Origin: Bovifimicola sp050309585
GTDB lineage: Bacteria > Bacillota > Clostridia > Lachnospirales > Lachnospiraceae
DNA: 26,087 bases
Assembly (NCBI GenBank): GCA_050309585.1
Contig: JBNRML010000148.1
Location: 1 to 26,087 of the forward strand
Reading direction: 5' to 3'
The stretch's first letter is position 1, and every line of letters starts with the position of its first letter. The notes beneath the pieces are model-generated. The model worked only from the letters and a program-made list of their open reading frames with translations, made no database searches and was not told the DNA's origin. Of this stretch, positions 1-7,287 are shown piece by piece. The position numbers were made by a program, and so were the translations under genes.

Positions 1-104
1 CTAAATTTCCATCTGCGGCGTTGTCGTCAGTCGACGTAGCCACCGCTACGCCTTCTTCCTCCGTCTTGCAGTCTGAAAATTTATCCTGCGTGAAACATAC
101 TGCT
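1..104. repeat. GC-rich intergenic palindromic repeat (partial at window edge)
   Basis: This stretch is much richer in GC than its surroundings and contains short inverted repeats, for example GTAGC-CACC-GCTAC near 38-51. An outer pair of related ends (CTAAATTT near 1, AAAATTTAT near 76-84) suggests a folded element. No credible coding sequence or Shine-Dalgarno is present. It resembles the small interspersed repeats common between genes in Lachnospiraceae, but I identify no named family. The left end may be cut by the window. Bases 105-191 up to the first gene hold only its ribosome binding site and a possible -10 (TATACT, 118-123). Confidence 0.45.
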
Positions 105-191
105 ATTAAGGGTGAGTTATACTAGAGAATTGTATCTGACAACGCAATGTCTGTCTGCCGAATAAATCAAAAAAAGGAGGAGAATGTGTCG

Positions 192-599
192 ATGAAAGAA
201 TACAAAAAAAGTTACAAGGGCTTTTGGCTATGGATGTTAGGATTTTGTCTTGCGTATGTTCCATGTGTGTTTTTGCCGAAAACAGACATACAGATATTGA
301 TTGCAATCCTTGATAATATCATGACCATTGGGTGCTTCGTTCTGACATTCATTATTTACAAGACGGAATATGTTTACTGGTACAGTGGAACCGGGTTTGA
401 AGAGGCTAAAAATGCAGGAAGCCAACGAAGAAAGAAGTTTGCACTTGAACATATGAAAAGGTTTGGATATTTTGCATTGTTCTTTTTAGTGTATAGTGTT
501 GCCTCTATTCTCATTGGCATTCCATATGGTTTTGATATCACTGTTGTGACTATAGGAATTATTGCAGTTGCAATCAGTACGATTAATATTAAGCTGTAG
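192..599 (+). CDS. Small integral membrane protein, unknown function
   Basis: A 135-residue protein with about four hydrophobic segments: roughly residues 10-26, 33-52, a pair of helices near 93-112, and the C-terminal end. A charged loop in the middle (KNAGSQRRKKF) is probably cytoplasmic. The ATG at 192 is preceded by AAAAAGGAGG ending at 180. An in-frame GTG at 186 is closer to that site and is the alternative start, adding two residues. An ATG at 147 has no ribosome binding site. I recognise no family. Its 3' end overlaps the convergent metalloprotease gene by 11 bases, so there is no room for a terminator between them. Confidence 0.7.
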   Translation: MKEYKKSYKGFWLWMLGFCLAYVPCVFLPKTDIQILIAILDNIMTIGCFVLTFIIYKTEYVYWYSGTGFEEAKNAGSQRRKKFALEHMKRFGYFALFFLVYSVASILIGIPYGFDITVVTIGIIAVAISTINIKL

Positions 600-1731
600 T
601 GTTATTACATAGTGATTTACTGAGATTTTTTGCCACATCAAGTTCCATAAGGGCGTCAGCCTTTATAATGTATGTTTTTACGGATTTTTCAAGCTTGGAA
701 AAATATTCAGAGGCTTTTTTCTCATCTTTTTTGTAGAGTTTATAATATGCATACATTAACCTGTTGCGGGCTGGATATATCGAAGTGGCAGTTATGTATT
801 TTTGAAGCTTTTTATCATACAAATCGTCGATTGTTTTTGAATCTGAGCCGTTTATTATTTCAAAAAAGAGGCATTCACACTTGGCTTCGTTTTTGAAAAT
901 CGGAAGGATATCAGGGCAGTTGGCGATATATTTTTGTAATTCATGAGCTTTTTCGTAATTTCCTTCTGCAAAATAAATACCTGCCTGGATATTAAAGGCA
1001 TTTGCGATTGAACAATTTGAGGTGTCTTCTTTGGTAAAGTCAATATGCTTCAATTTATCCACCATATGTTTTGGCAATTCGTCATAGGAATCAGCTACGG
1101 TGATTTGGGCATTAAGTGACAAAACCAAATTCATACATTCTCTAGCCATGAGATTATGCTTTAAGTCAATCAGGTTGTAACCGTCATTTTGAATACCATT
1201 GTTTTTGGCGGGAATAAGGTTTGTGAGTCCTAATGCTATTCCAATGACACCGAATATTTCCAGAAAACAAAATGAAACAAGATTATTTGGCAGGATTATG
1301 CGAAATATTATTGCAAGAAGTCCTAAAAAAATATTTGTGAGACCGCCCATTGAGTGGTAGAGCTTATATGGGCATTTTTCTGTTTCCACATCCGGTGGAC
1401 ACATAAGGCATTGTCCTCCGGTTCCCATAATAGTCATTTTCCTCAATTCCAGTTTGTCATGCTTATTCATAATAAGAGCCAGTGAACCTATTCGGAAGCT
1501 GACAAATTTGTATCCTGAGATGATGCCCGCAATCAGATGCCCTCCTTCGTGTAAAATAATATGTACTATGAAGCCAACTGCCATTGAGGCATAGCCTAGA
1601 ATCAAGATTATTAGAAATGTCTTTTCTGAATTGTCTATTTTTCTGGCTGTTTGAGCAATTCGAAATCCTATGTAGCCAAAGGAAGTCATCATAATAATAA
1701 TGTTAATTGCACTTAAAATTTTATCCTTCAT
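589..1731 (-). CDS. M50-like membrane zinc metalloprotease with C-terminal helical repeat region
   Basis: A 380-residue protein. Hydrophobic segments near residues 5-25 and 38-60 lead into HEGGH at 61-65, which fits the HExxH zinc-binding motif. A later membrane stretch (about 130-174) ends in NLIP (171-174), followed by NDG at 182-184. This matches the second M50 signature, in which an Asp supplies the third zinc ligand. Site-2 proteases of this family cut membrane-embedded substrates such as anti-sigma factors. From about residue 200 on the protein is soluble, helical and TPR-like, plausibly for partner binding. A cysteine group (CLMCPPD...CPY, about 108-121) sits between the two motifs. 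The ATG at 1731 has GATGAGG just upstream. Substrate unknown. The neighbouring genes give no clue beyond the convergent small membrane protein. Confidence 0.7.
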   Translation of the reverse strand: MKDKILSAINIIIMMTSFGYIGFRIAQTARKIDNSEKTFLIILILGYASMAVGFIVHIILHEGGHLIAGIISGYKFVSFRIGSLALIMNKHDKLELRKMTIMGTGGQCLMCPPDVETEKCPYKLYHSMGGLTNIFLGLLAIIFRIILPNNLVSFCFLEIFGVIGIALGLTNLIPAKNNGIQNDGYNLIDLKHNLMARECMNLVLSLNAQITVADSYDELPKHMVDKLKHIDFTKEDTSNCSIANAFNIQAGIYFAEGNYEKAHELQKYIANCPDILPIFKNEAKCECLFFEIINGSDSKTIDDLYDKKLQKYITATSIYPARNRLMYAYYKLYKKDEKKASEYFSKLEKSVKTYIIKADALMELDVAKNLSKSLCNNTTA

Positions 1732-1780
1732 ATTTTTTCCTCATCATTGTGAAATTATTTTTGGTGATAAATTCAACGTA

Positions 1781-1808
1781 ATTATAGCACAGGAAGACCA
1801 TATTTAAA
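1781..1808 (-). promoter_or_regulatory. Promoter for the M50-like protease gene
   Basis: On the minus strand there is a perfect TATAAT (1781-1786) preceded by TGC, giving an extended -10. A TTTAAA at 1803-1808 lies 16 bases upstream as a weak -35. It is well placed about 50 bases before the start at 1731. Confidence 0.6.
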
Positions 1809-1846
1809 ATGCGTAATTTCACAACTTTTCTGAAGTAAAAGAGTGG

Positions 1847-1874
1847 TTGAAAAAGTTTTTGAAAATATGATAAT
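1847..1874 (+). promoter_or_regulatory. Promoter for the leader repeat and galE
   Basis: TTGAAA (1847-1852), a 16-base spacer and GATAAT (1869-1874) form a reasonable SigA-type promoter. It is divergent from the promoter at 1781-1808. The transcript would start near 1881 and contain the whole hairpin leader at 1914-2056. Confidence 0.5.
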
Positions 1875-1913
1875 ATATTTATTGAAAATAAATTTGATGC
1901 GAAATGGAGGTTA

Positions 1914-2056
1914 GTGTGAAAAATAAGGCTGATGCCCTTATTTTTCACACAACTAATTGTGCCGTAGGCGCCCAAATTAGATTTATCGCAGAGCTGAATC
2001 TGAAATTCAGCTCGCGATTCCTCCGACGCAAAGCGTCTGCGGAAATGAGGATTATT
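1914..2056 (+). repeat. Hairpin-rich leader repeat supplying the galE ribosome binding site (element A)
   Basis: There are four consecutive stem-loops. The first is a perfect 15-bp stem, 1914-1928 with 1936-1950. The second is a weaker stem, CTAATT/AATTAG with GTGCC/GGCGC, near 1953-1982. The third is a 14-bp stem with one bulge (ATCGC-A-GAGCTGAAT, 1985-1999, with ATTCAGCTC-GCGAT, 2005-2018). The fourth is GACGC (2025-2029) with GCGTC (2033-2037). CCTC at 2020-2023 can pair with the Shine-Dalgarno GAGG at 2047-2050, so the last hairpin could hide the ribosome binding site. The element is also an open frame in phase with galE, from GTG 1916 (GGAGG at 1906-1910). It is related in layout to the elements at 7177-7287 and 12787-12820. 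Confidence 0.6.
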
Positions 2057-3076
2057 ATGAAAATTTTAGTTACAGGTGGAGCAGGCTATATAGGAAGTCA
2101 CACTTGTGTTGAATTATTGAACGCAGGATATGATGTGGCAGTTGTGGACAATCTCTATAATTCGAATGAAAAGGCAATAGAGAGGATTAAGGAGATAACT
2201 GGAAAAGATTTGACCTTTTATTTGGCGGACATTAATGATGAAGCTGCGATGAAGAAAGTTTTTGAAAAGGAAAAAGACATTGAATGTGTGATTCATTTTG
2301 CAGGTCTTAAGGCAGTTGGAGAATCAGTTCAGAAGCCACTTGAATATTACCAGAATAACATTGCAGGAACATTGACACTATGTAAGGTTATGTGTGAACA
2401 TAATGTCAAGAATATTATTTTTTCATCAAGCGCAACAGTTTATGGAGACCCGGCATTTATACCTATTACAGAGGAATGTCCTAAGGGAGTGTGTACAAAT
2501 CCATATGGCTGGACGAAGCATATGTTAGAGCAGATATTGACGGATTTACATACATCGGATAAGGAGTGGAATGTAATACTTTTGCGCTATTTCAACCCAA
2601 TTGGTGCACACAAGAGCGGAATGATTGGCGAAGACCCTAAGGGTATTCCTAATAACCTGCTTCCATATGTGGCTCAGGTTGCCATTGGAAAGCTTGAATG
2701 TCTTGGAGTGTTTGGCGACGATTATGACACGCCGGATGGAACTGGAGTGAGGGATTATATTCATGTGGTTGATCTTGCAAATGGACATGTGGCCGCAATC
2801 AATAAAATTAAGGAAAATCCCGGAGTTAAGGTTTATAATCTTGGTACAGGAAAGGGCTACAGTGTTCTTCAGGTAGTAAAGGCATTTGAAAAGGCCTGTG
2901 GAAAAGAGATTCCTTATCAGATAAAACCAAGACGTGCAGGAGATATTGCAACCTGCTATGCGGATGCAACACTTGCAAAAAAAGAACTTTCATGGGAAGC
3001 AAAATATGATATTGAAGAGATGTGCGCTGATTCATGGAGATGGCAGAGTAACAATCCGAATGGTTACAATGATTAG
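2057..3076 (+). CDS. galE: UDP-glucose 4-epimerase
   Basis: Interconverts UDP-glucose and UDP-galactose with bound NAD, in the Leloir pathway and for supplying UDP-galactose to surface polysaccharides; cytoplasmic. At 339 residues it has the normal GalE length. Visible features are the Rossmann motif GGAGYIG (7-13), the SSSATVYG strand with catalytic Ser (near 124-130), and the YxxxK pair Y150/K154 in YGWTK. The chosen start at 2057 gives the typical MKILVTGGAGYIGSH opening. An in-frame GTG at 1916 with its own GGAGG would add 47 residues encoded by the hairpin repeat; that extension looks like repeat sequence rather than enzyme. The acetyltransferase gene follows 32 bases later, probably in one operon. 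Confidence 0.96.
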   Translation: MKILVTGGAGYIGSHTCVELLNAGYDVAVVDNLYNSNEKAIERIKEITGKDLTFYLADINDEAAMKKVFEKEKDIECVIHFAGLKAVGESVQKPLEYYQNNIAGTLTLCKVMCEHNVKNIIFSSSATVYGDPAFIPITEECPKGVCTNPYGWTKHMLEQILTDLHTSDKEWNVILLRYFNPIGAHKSGMIGEDPKGIPNNLLPYVAQVAIGKLECLGVFGDDYDTPDGTGVRDYIHVVDLANGHVAAINKIKENPGVKVYNLGTGKGYSVLQVVKAFEKACGKEIPYQIKPRRAGDIATCYADATLAKKELSWEAKYDIEEMCADSWRWQSNNPNGYND

Positions 3077-3108
3077 ACATAAAAACAAAGTATAATATGG
3101 AGGAAAAA

Positions 3109-4320
3109 ATGTACTTTTGGGAAAATGAAAAAGTTCGTCTGAGAATGGTTGAAACCTCTGACAGTTCATTTTTTATAGAATATCTTAAGGATACAATGGG
3201 AAGATTGCAGCCTGATCATGGTATTGCATTACCTGCGACAGTGCAGACTGCAGAAGATATGGCAGAATTTGCAGTGCAAAGCACTGGTGATGGCGAGGAG
3301 CTGTGGTTTGCAATACTTAATCATCAGGGAGAAATGACGGGATACGCTGTAATTGACTGGATGAATGAGAGAATGGGAAACACACAGTTAGGTATTAATA
3401 TATTTGAGAAGTTTAGAAGATGTGGTTACGCCACATACGCCGCAAAAATACTTTTGGAATACATTTTTCACGAGAGAAGATTTCACAAGTTAGCCTGTTG
3501 TGTTCTTGAGGGAAATGACGCAGGAAATGCATTTGTTAAAAGTCTTGGTATGGCTCTTGACGGATTTCGTGATGAAATGTTTTATACACATGGAAAGTAT
3601 ATTGGTGAATATTACTACAGCCTGCTTGATTATGAGTACAATGAGGGGATAAAACAAAGAGAAAAATATGACTTGCCGGATTCAGAGATTGGGAAGCTTT
3701 CGGAGAAATTTTTAAAATTTGGAAAGCTTGTGCAGAAACCTGAAAAACCGGGAAGTAATGGAACGTATTTCTGGAAATATGATGGCATAGTATTAAGGGA
3801 TATGACAGAAGAGGACTATTTGAAAAATCATGACATTATCTTTGATACAGGAGCCTGCGTGTTCTATGACAGTGATGTTAAATTACCTATGGTATCGAAA
3901 GAACTTTCGGAGTATGAAAAGTCGCATCTGAATTTTAATTGTGATGATGACAGAATAGAGTTTGCCATATGCAATGAAGAAGATGAATATGTAGGAAACA
4001 TAAACATCTGCGGAATGGACAGGAAAAATGGGAAATTTTCATACAGCATATATGTGTTAAATGAACACAGGGGGAATGGATATGCAACAAAGGCATTGAG
4101 GCTGATTTTATGGTATTGCTTTCAGGAACTCAGAATGAACAAAATGATTTGTGGTGTGAATGAAGGCAATCATAGTTCGGCGGCAGTAATGCGAAAGGTT
4201 GGATGCCGCGTTGAGGGTGTGCTGCGTGAAAATGAATATTATCACGGACAATTTATTGACATGATATGTTTTGGCGTGAAAAAGAATGAATTCATGGCTT
4301 TTAACGGTTTTGATGAATAA
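3109..4320 (+). CDS. Tandem GNAT-family N-acetyltransferase
   Basis: A 403-residue protein built from two GNAT (RimJ/RimL-like) domains, roughly residues 5-175 and 225-400, joined by a charged linker. Each carries the acetyl-CoA pyrophosphate-binding loop: RRCGYA (103-108) and RGNGYA (321-326), each followed by the expected helix and a late strand with an asparagine-containing turn (EGNDAG, EGNHSS). Such enzymes acetylate amino groups of protein N-termini, amino acids or small molecules; the substrate here cannot be told. The first loop is less canonical (Cys in place of the usual Gly/Asn), so one domain may be the less active. The start at 3109 follows ATGGAGGAAAAA; the earlier ATG at 3097 is part of that ribosome binding site. 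Likely co-transcribed with galE. Confidence 0.85.
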   Translation: MYFWENEKVRLRMVETSDSSFFIEYLKDTMGRLQPDHGIALPATVQTAEDMAEFAVQSTGDGEELWFAILNHQGEMTGYAVIDWMNERMGNTQLGINIFEKFRRCGYATYAAKILLEYIFHERRFHKLACCVLEGNDAGNAFVKSLGMALDGFRDEMFYTHGKYIGEYYYSLLDYEYNEGIKQREKYDLPDSEIGKLSEKFLKFGKLVQKPEKPGSNGTYFWKYDGIVLRDMTEEDYLKNHDIIFDTGACVFYDSDVKLPMVSKELSEYEKSHLNFNCDDDRIEFAICNEEDEYVGNINICGMDRKNGKFSYSIYVLNEHRGNGYATKALRLILWYCFQELRMNKMICGVNEGNHSSAAVMRKVGCRVEGVLRENEYYHGQFIDMICFGVKKNEFMAFNGFDE

Positions 4321-4355
4321 AAACGTCATGGTTTTATATCGTTAAGGAGATAAGA

Positions 4356-4619
4356 ATGAAAACAGAATACATTATTATTGGATATTTTGTGATTATGAAT
4401 ATGGCAGGGCTTTTTGTTATGTTTTCTGATAAAAAAAGAGCGGAAAAACACAGGTGGAGGATACCTGAAAAAACATTGTTTCTGGTAAGCATTTTAGGCG
4501 GAAGCATAGGTACCTGGGCGGGAATGTATCTCTTTAGGCACAAAACAAAGCACTGGTATTTTGTAATTGGGATGCCTGCAATTTTGATAATACAGGTGGC
4601 AGTGATTGTTTTTTTGTGA
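4356..4619 (+). CDS. DUF1294 family small membrane protein
   Basis: An 87-residue protein with three hydrophobic segments and the conserved middle typical of DUF1294: SDKKRAEKHRWRIPE, then a glycine-rich LGGSIGTWAGMYLFRHKTKH. The function of the family is unknown; members are often single small genes or the C-terminal part of a cold-shock-like fusion. AAGGAGATAAGA precedes the ATG at 4356. It lies 35 bases after the acetyltransferase gene and may share its transcript. Immediately after its stop the sequence passes into a truncated secreted hydrolase gene, so this is the last intact gene before the decayed block. Confidence 0.85.
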   Translation: MKTEYIIIGYFVIMNMAGLFVMFSDKKRAEKHRWRIPEKTLFLVSILGGSIGTWAGMYLFRHKTKHWYFVIGMPAILIIQVAVIVFL

Positions 4620-5560
4620 TTAATGATTGTCAGCTCTTTTGCATATACATCAACAGATGCCATGCTTTACGCTATAGTGGTTCAAGTTCATATAAGTCAG
4701 GTAAATATTACACAAGACTTACACAGGTTAAACTTACTGGCAATCAGAGAACGGATATCGTCAATGTTGCAAAATCACAGGTAGGATATCAGGAGGGCAG
4801 TAGCTCGTCACAGTTATCAGGAACTGTTTACGGTGGAAAGAACTACACGGAATACGGACGCTGGTATGGTATTCAGGATATGTGGTGTGCTATGTTTGTG
4901 TCATGGTGTGCAGCGAGAGCCGGTGTGTCTATCAGTATTGTTCCAAAACATGCGTACACTCCGTCGGGACTTCAGTGGTTTAAGGACAGAGGAAAAGCAT
5001 ATTCCAGAGCAACGGTTGCGGCAGGCAAATATACACCAAAAGCAGGCAATATAATTTATTTTAAGTCTTCACGTAACAAGAATGCCACAAACCATATTGG
5101 TATTGTTACAAGTTATTCGAACGGAAAAGTTTATACAATAGAAGCTACATTTAGAAAACTCGATACAGCAGGTATCGCAGCAGACCTTGATAATAAGGAC
5201 TGGAGTGTATACAGAGTTCCTAAGATATCCACAAAGGCAAAATGTATACAAAAGATTATCAGCTCCAGTGTAGGTATTAAGTGTTAGGATAAGCTTATCG
5301 ATGACCAGATGAGAGGATATATGCAGGAGGCTGAGAAACTTGGAGTTACAAACAGGGATGCTCAGATGATGTGCGCAAATATCAGACATCAGGGTGGTCT
5401 TAGTGCAGTAAAGAGAGTTCTTAAGAAGACAAAAAAACCATACACTAATGACAATATTTATGCAGCATTACAGACCGATACGGGAAATCAGGTTGGAGCA
5501 TACCGCTCAAGACAGAAAATGGTTTACACATCATTAAAAAAATATGTAAGCAATAAATAG
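4620..5560 (+). pseudogene. Decayed secreted CHAP-type peptidoglycan hydrolase
   Basis: The recognisable core (about 4740-5220) is a CHAP-like cysteine peptidase/amidase. The nucleophile region is WCAMFVSWC, the histidine region NHIGIV, and an acidic residue follows in YTIEAT. CHAP enzymes cut peptide or amide bonds in peptidoglycan. Three faults show. A leftover signal-peptide end (MIVSSFAYTSTDA, from 4623) is in a different frame from the core, so the start is deleted and shifted. An in-frame TAG at 5285-5287 separates the core from about 90 further codons in the same frame (5288-5560). There is no ribosome binding site. The C-terminal part (GLSAVKRVLKKT...AYRSRQKM) is a separate domain I cannot name. 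The TAG alone could be read through, but the missing start argues for a dead gene. Confidence 0.75.
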
Positions 5561-5562
5561 TT

Positions 5563-6696
5563 GTTATTTTAACAGGAAGTTTTTTGTTGATGCTACCTGT
5601 TTCGACCAGAAGTGGTAAGATGACTCCTTTTTCGGATGCACTGTTTACGGCAACGTCAGCTACCTGTGTTACAGGTCTGGTGGTAAAGGATACAGCAACC
5701 TACTGGTCTGAATTTGGGCAGGCAGTTATATTGCTGCTTATTCAGATTGGTGGAATGGGCGTGGTTACAGTTGCAGTTTCATTTTTTATCATATCCGGGA
5801 GAAAAATTGGACTAATACAGAGAAGCACTATGACTGAAGCTATTGCAGCTCCAAGCATAGGTGGTATTGTAAAGCTTACGGGATTTTATACTGAGAGCCA
5901 CATTTTTTGTTGAATTATCAGGAGCATTGCTTATGATGCCGGTATTTATAAAGGATTTTGGAGCCATAAAGGGGATATGGTATTCAATTTTTCATTCTGT
6001 TTCAGCATTCTGTAATGCAGGTTTTGACCTGATGGGAAGTAGAGAGGAATTTTCATCATTAACGGTATATGGTGGAAATCCTATTATAAATATAGCGGTT
6101 ATGTCATTGATAGTTATAGGTGGAATAGGATTTTTAACCTAGGAGGATATCCTAAATAAAGGAATCCACATAAGAAAATATAGAATGCAAAGTAAGGTTA
6201 TCCTATTTACTACAGGGATATTGATATTTTTGCCTTTTATTTTTTTCTTCTTTGGTGAGTTTGGCAATGATGTATGGGGTGATATGTCATTGAGAAAAAA
6301 GTTTATGGCTGCATTATTTCAGACAATTACACCGAGAACAGCAGGGTTTAACACCATAGACATATCTCTGTTTAGTGAAAGTGGACAAACGGTTTTGATT
6401 ATTCTGATGATAATCGGTGGTTCTCCGGGTTCCACTGCAGGAGGAATAAAAACAACTACAGTTGCAGTGTTGTTTATCACGTTGTTTGCGGTATTTCACC
6501 GCAAAGAGGATTCTGAATGTTTTGGAAGACGTATTTCAGAGGATATTATAAGAAATGCAGTTGCAATATTAGTAATGTATATGTTGCTGTTTGTTTCAGG
6601 TGCAATAGCAATTAGCTGTCTGGAGGGATTGCCGCTTTTTCTAAAAAAGAGAGACATTTGTCAAGATTACCTAAGGAGAGAATTACCGTAGGTTGA
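5563..6696 (+). pseudogene. ktrB: Decayed potassium uptake channel subunit KtrB/TrkH
   Basis: Remnants of the membrane subunit of the Ktr sodium-dependent K+ uptake system. The filter segments are clear: ATSATCVTGLV near 5650-5690, the region around SVSAFCNAGFD (about 5995-6030), and the region around TPRTAGFNTID (about 6330-6360). The reading frame is broken in several places. The first ~25 codons are missing, with the frame entering directly after the preceding pseudogene's stop at 5560. There is a single-base shift near 5900 in ES-AT-FFVELSGA, and a stop at 6140-6142 followed by another frame. Between EGLPL and the C-terminal end (LPKERITVG, ending TGA 6694-6696) the last pore repeat, about 70-80 residues, is deleted. 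It cannot make a channel. ktrA remnants follow in the normal operon order. Confidence 0.9.
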
Positions 6697-6751
6697 TGCA
6701 TTATTTAATGAGTAAAGCACTACACTAGGTTTCAGATAGGAAGGTTATTCA

Positions 6752-7149
6752 GTGAAAACAGTATTGTTGATAGGACTATGAAGATTTGGAAAAAATATTG
6801 CAATAAAACTTCACCAGTTAAAGCATGAAGTAATGGCGGTGGATAAACAGGAAAGCAGGGTGGAAGAGGCATTGCCATATGTTACATAAGATACAGCTCT
6901 GATCATATTTTTGATTATATCGAACTGGCAGATGGTTATACGATTTTTGAAATTGCACTTCCGAAGAACTGGATTGGCAGGACTGTAGGGGAAATAAACA
7001 TTCGTCAGAAATACAATATAAACATTATGGCGGTCAAGAGAAATGGAAAAATGGAGCTTACCATTACTCCTGAAACAAGGTTTACAGGAGATGAGGCTCT
7101 GCTGGTGCTAGGTCACAATAAGGATATACATAAATGTTTTCACATTTAA
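6752..7149 (+). pseudogene. ktrA: Decayed potassium uptake regulatory subunit KtrA/TrkA
   Basis: This is the cytoplasmic RCK partner of KtrB. The frame starts at GTG 6752 after GGAAGG and reads MKTVLLIGL, then TGA (6779-6781) where the nucleotide-binding motif GLGRFG requires glycine: GGA changed to TGA. It continues through KHEVMAVDKQ to a stop at 6887-6889. At 6889 it resumes in another frame with RYSSDHIFDYIEL, the linker before the C-terminal RCK_C domain, and runs to TAA 7147-7149. About 70-80 codons, most of the NAD-binding domain, are therefore deleted at 6887-6889. The C-terminal ligand-binding part (VGEINIRQKYNINIMAVKR) is well preserved, so decay is probably recent. Confidence 0.9.
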
Positions 7150-7176
7150 TTTTTAGGATAAGATTGTTTTCACACA

Positions 7177-7287
7177 GCTATTTGCTTTTGAGCGACGGCA
7201 AATAGCCTGATGGCAGAAGAGAAACTGCCTTCGCAGATTTCTCTTCGCCTCTTCGAGATGCGTCGCTCGGAAATGAGGTTAGGATGA
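7177..7287 (+). repeat. Hairpin-rich leader repeat with 25-codon leader ORF (element B)
   Basis: GC-rich relative to its surroundings. A 9-bp stem pairs GCTATTTGC (7177-7185) with GCAAATAGC (7198-7206). Its loop holds GAGCGACG (7190-7197), the exact complement of CGTCGCTC (7261-7268) just before the GGAAATGAGG ribosome binding site, so a pseudoknot is possible. A second strong hairpin pairs AAGAGAAA-CTGC (7217-7228) with GCAG-A-TTTCTCTT (7233-7245). An ORF from ATG 7210 to TGA 7285-7287 encodes 25 residues beginning MAEEKLPSQISL; its stop overlaps the downstream ATG at 7284 as ATGA. The ending matches element A at 1914-2056. Confidence 0.6.

Noticed and set aside
1914..1950. Perfect 15-bp hairpin as an intrinsic terminator or attenuator.
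   Set aside because: No T-run follows the stem; it is better explained as part of the leader repeat, though a role in attenuation is not excluded.
1721..1975. Minus-strand open frame of 84 codons in the galE upstream region.
   Set aside because: It runs through the promoter and hairpin repeat and has no ribosome binding site; an accidental open frame.
1914..2056. Known riboswitch (for example galactose- or c-di-GMP-linked) upstream of galE.
   Set aside because: No conserved core of a riboswitch class I know is visible, and a similar ending occurs before unrelated genes, which fits a repeat better.
4623..4757. Separate small secreted peptide starting MIVSSFAYTSTDA.
   Set aside because: No ribosome binding site; it is the signal-peptide remnant of the decayed hydrolase in a shifted frame.
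5285..5287. In-frame TAG in the CHAP hydrolase as programmed readthrough or amber recoding.
   Set aside because: The gene also lacks a start and signal peptide in frame; TAG ends normal genes here (599, 3076, 20371). Decay is the simpler reading.
6779..6781. TGA in place of glycine (also at 12202-12204), suggesting UGA recoding as glycine.
   Set aside because: Several intact genes in the window end in TGA (4617-4619, 14789-14791, 13859-13861), and the two affected genes have further deletions, so these are nonsense mutations in dead genes.
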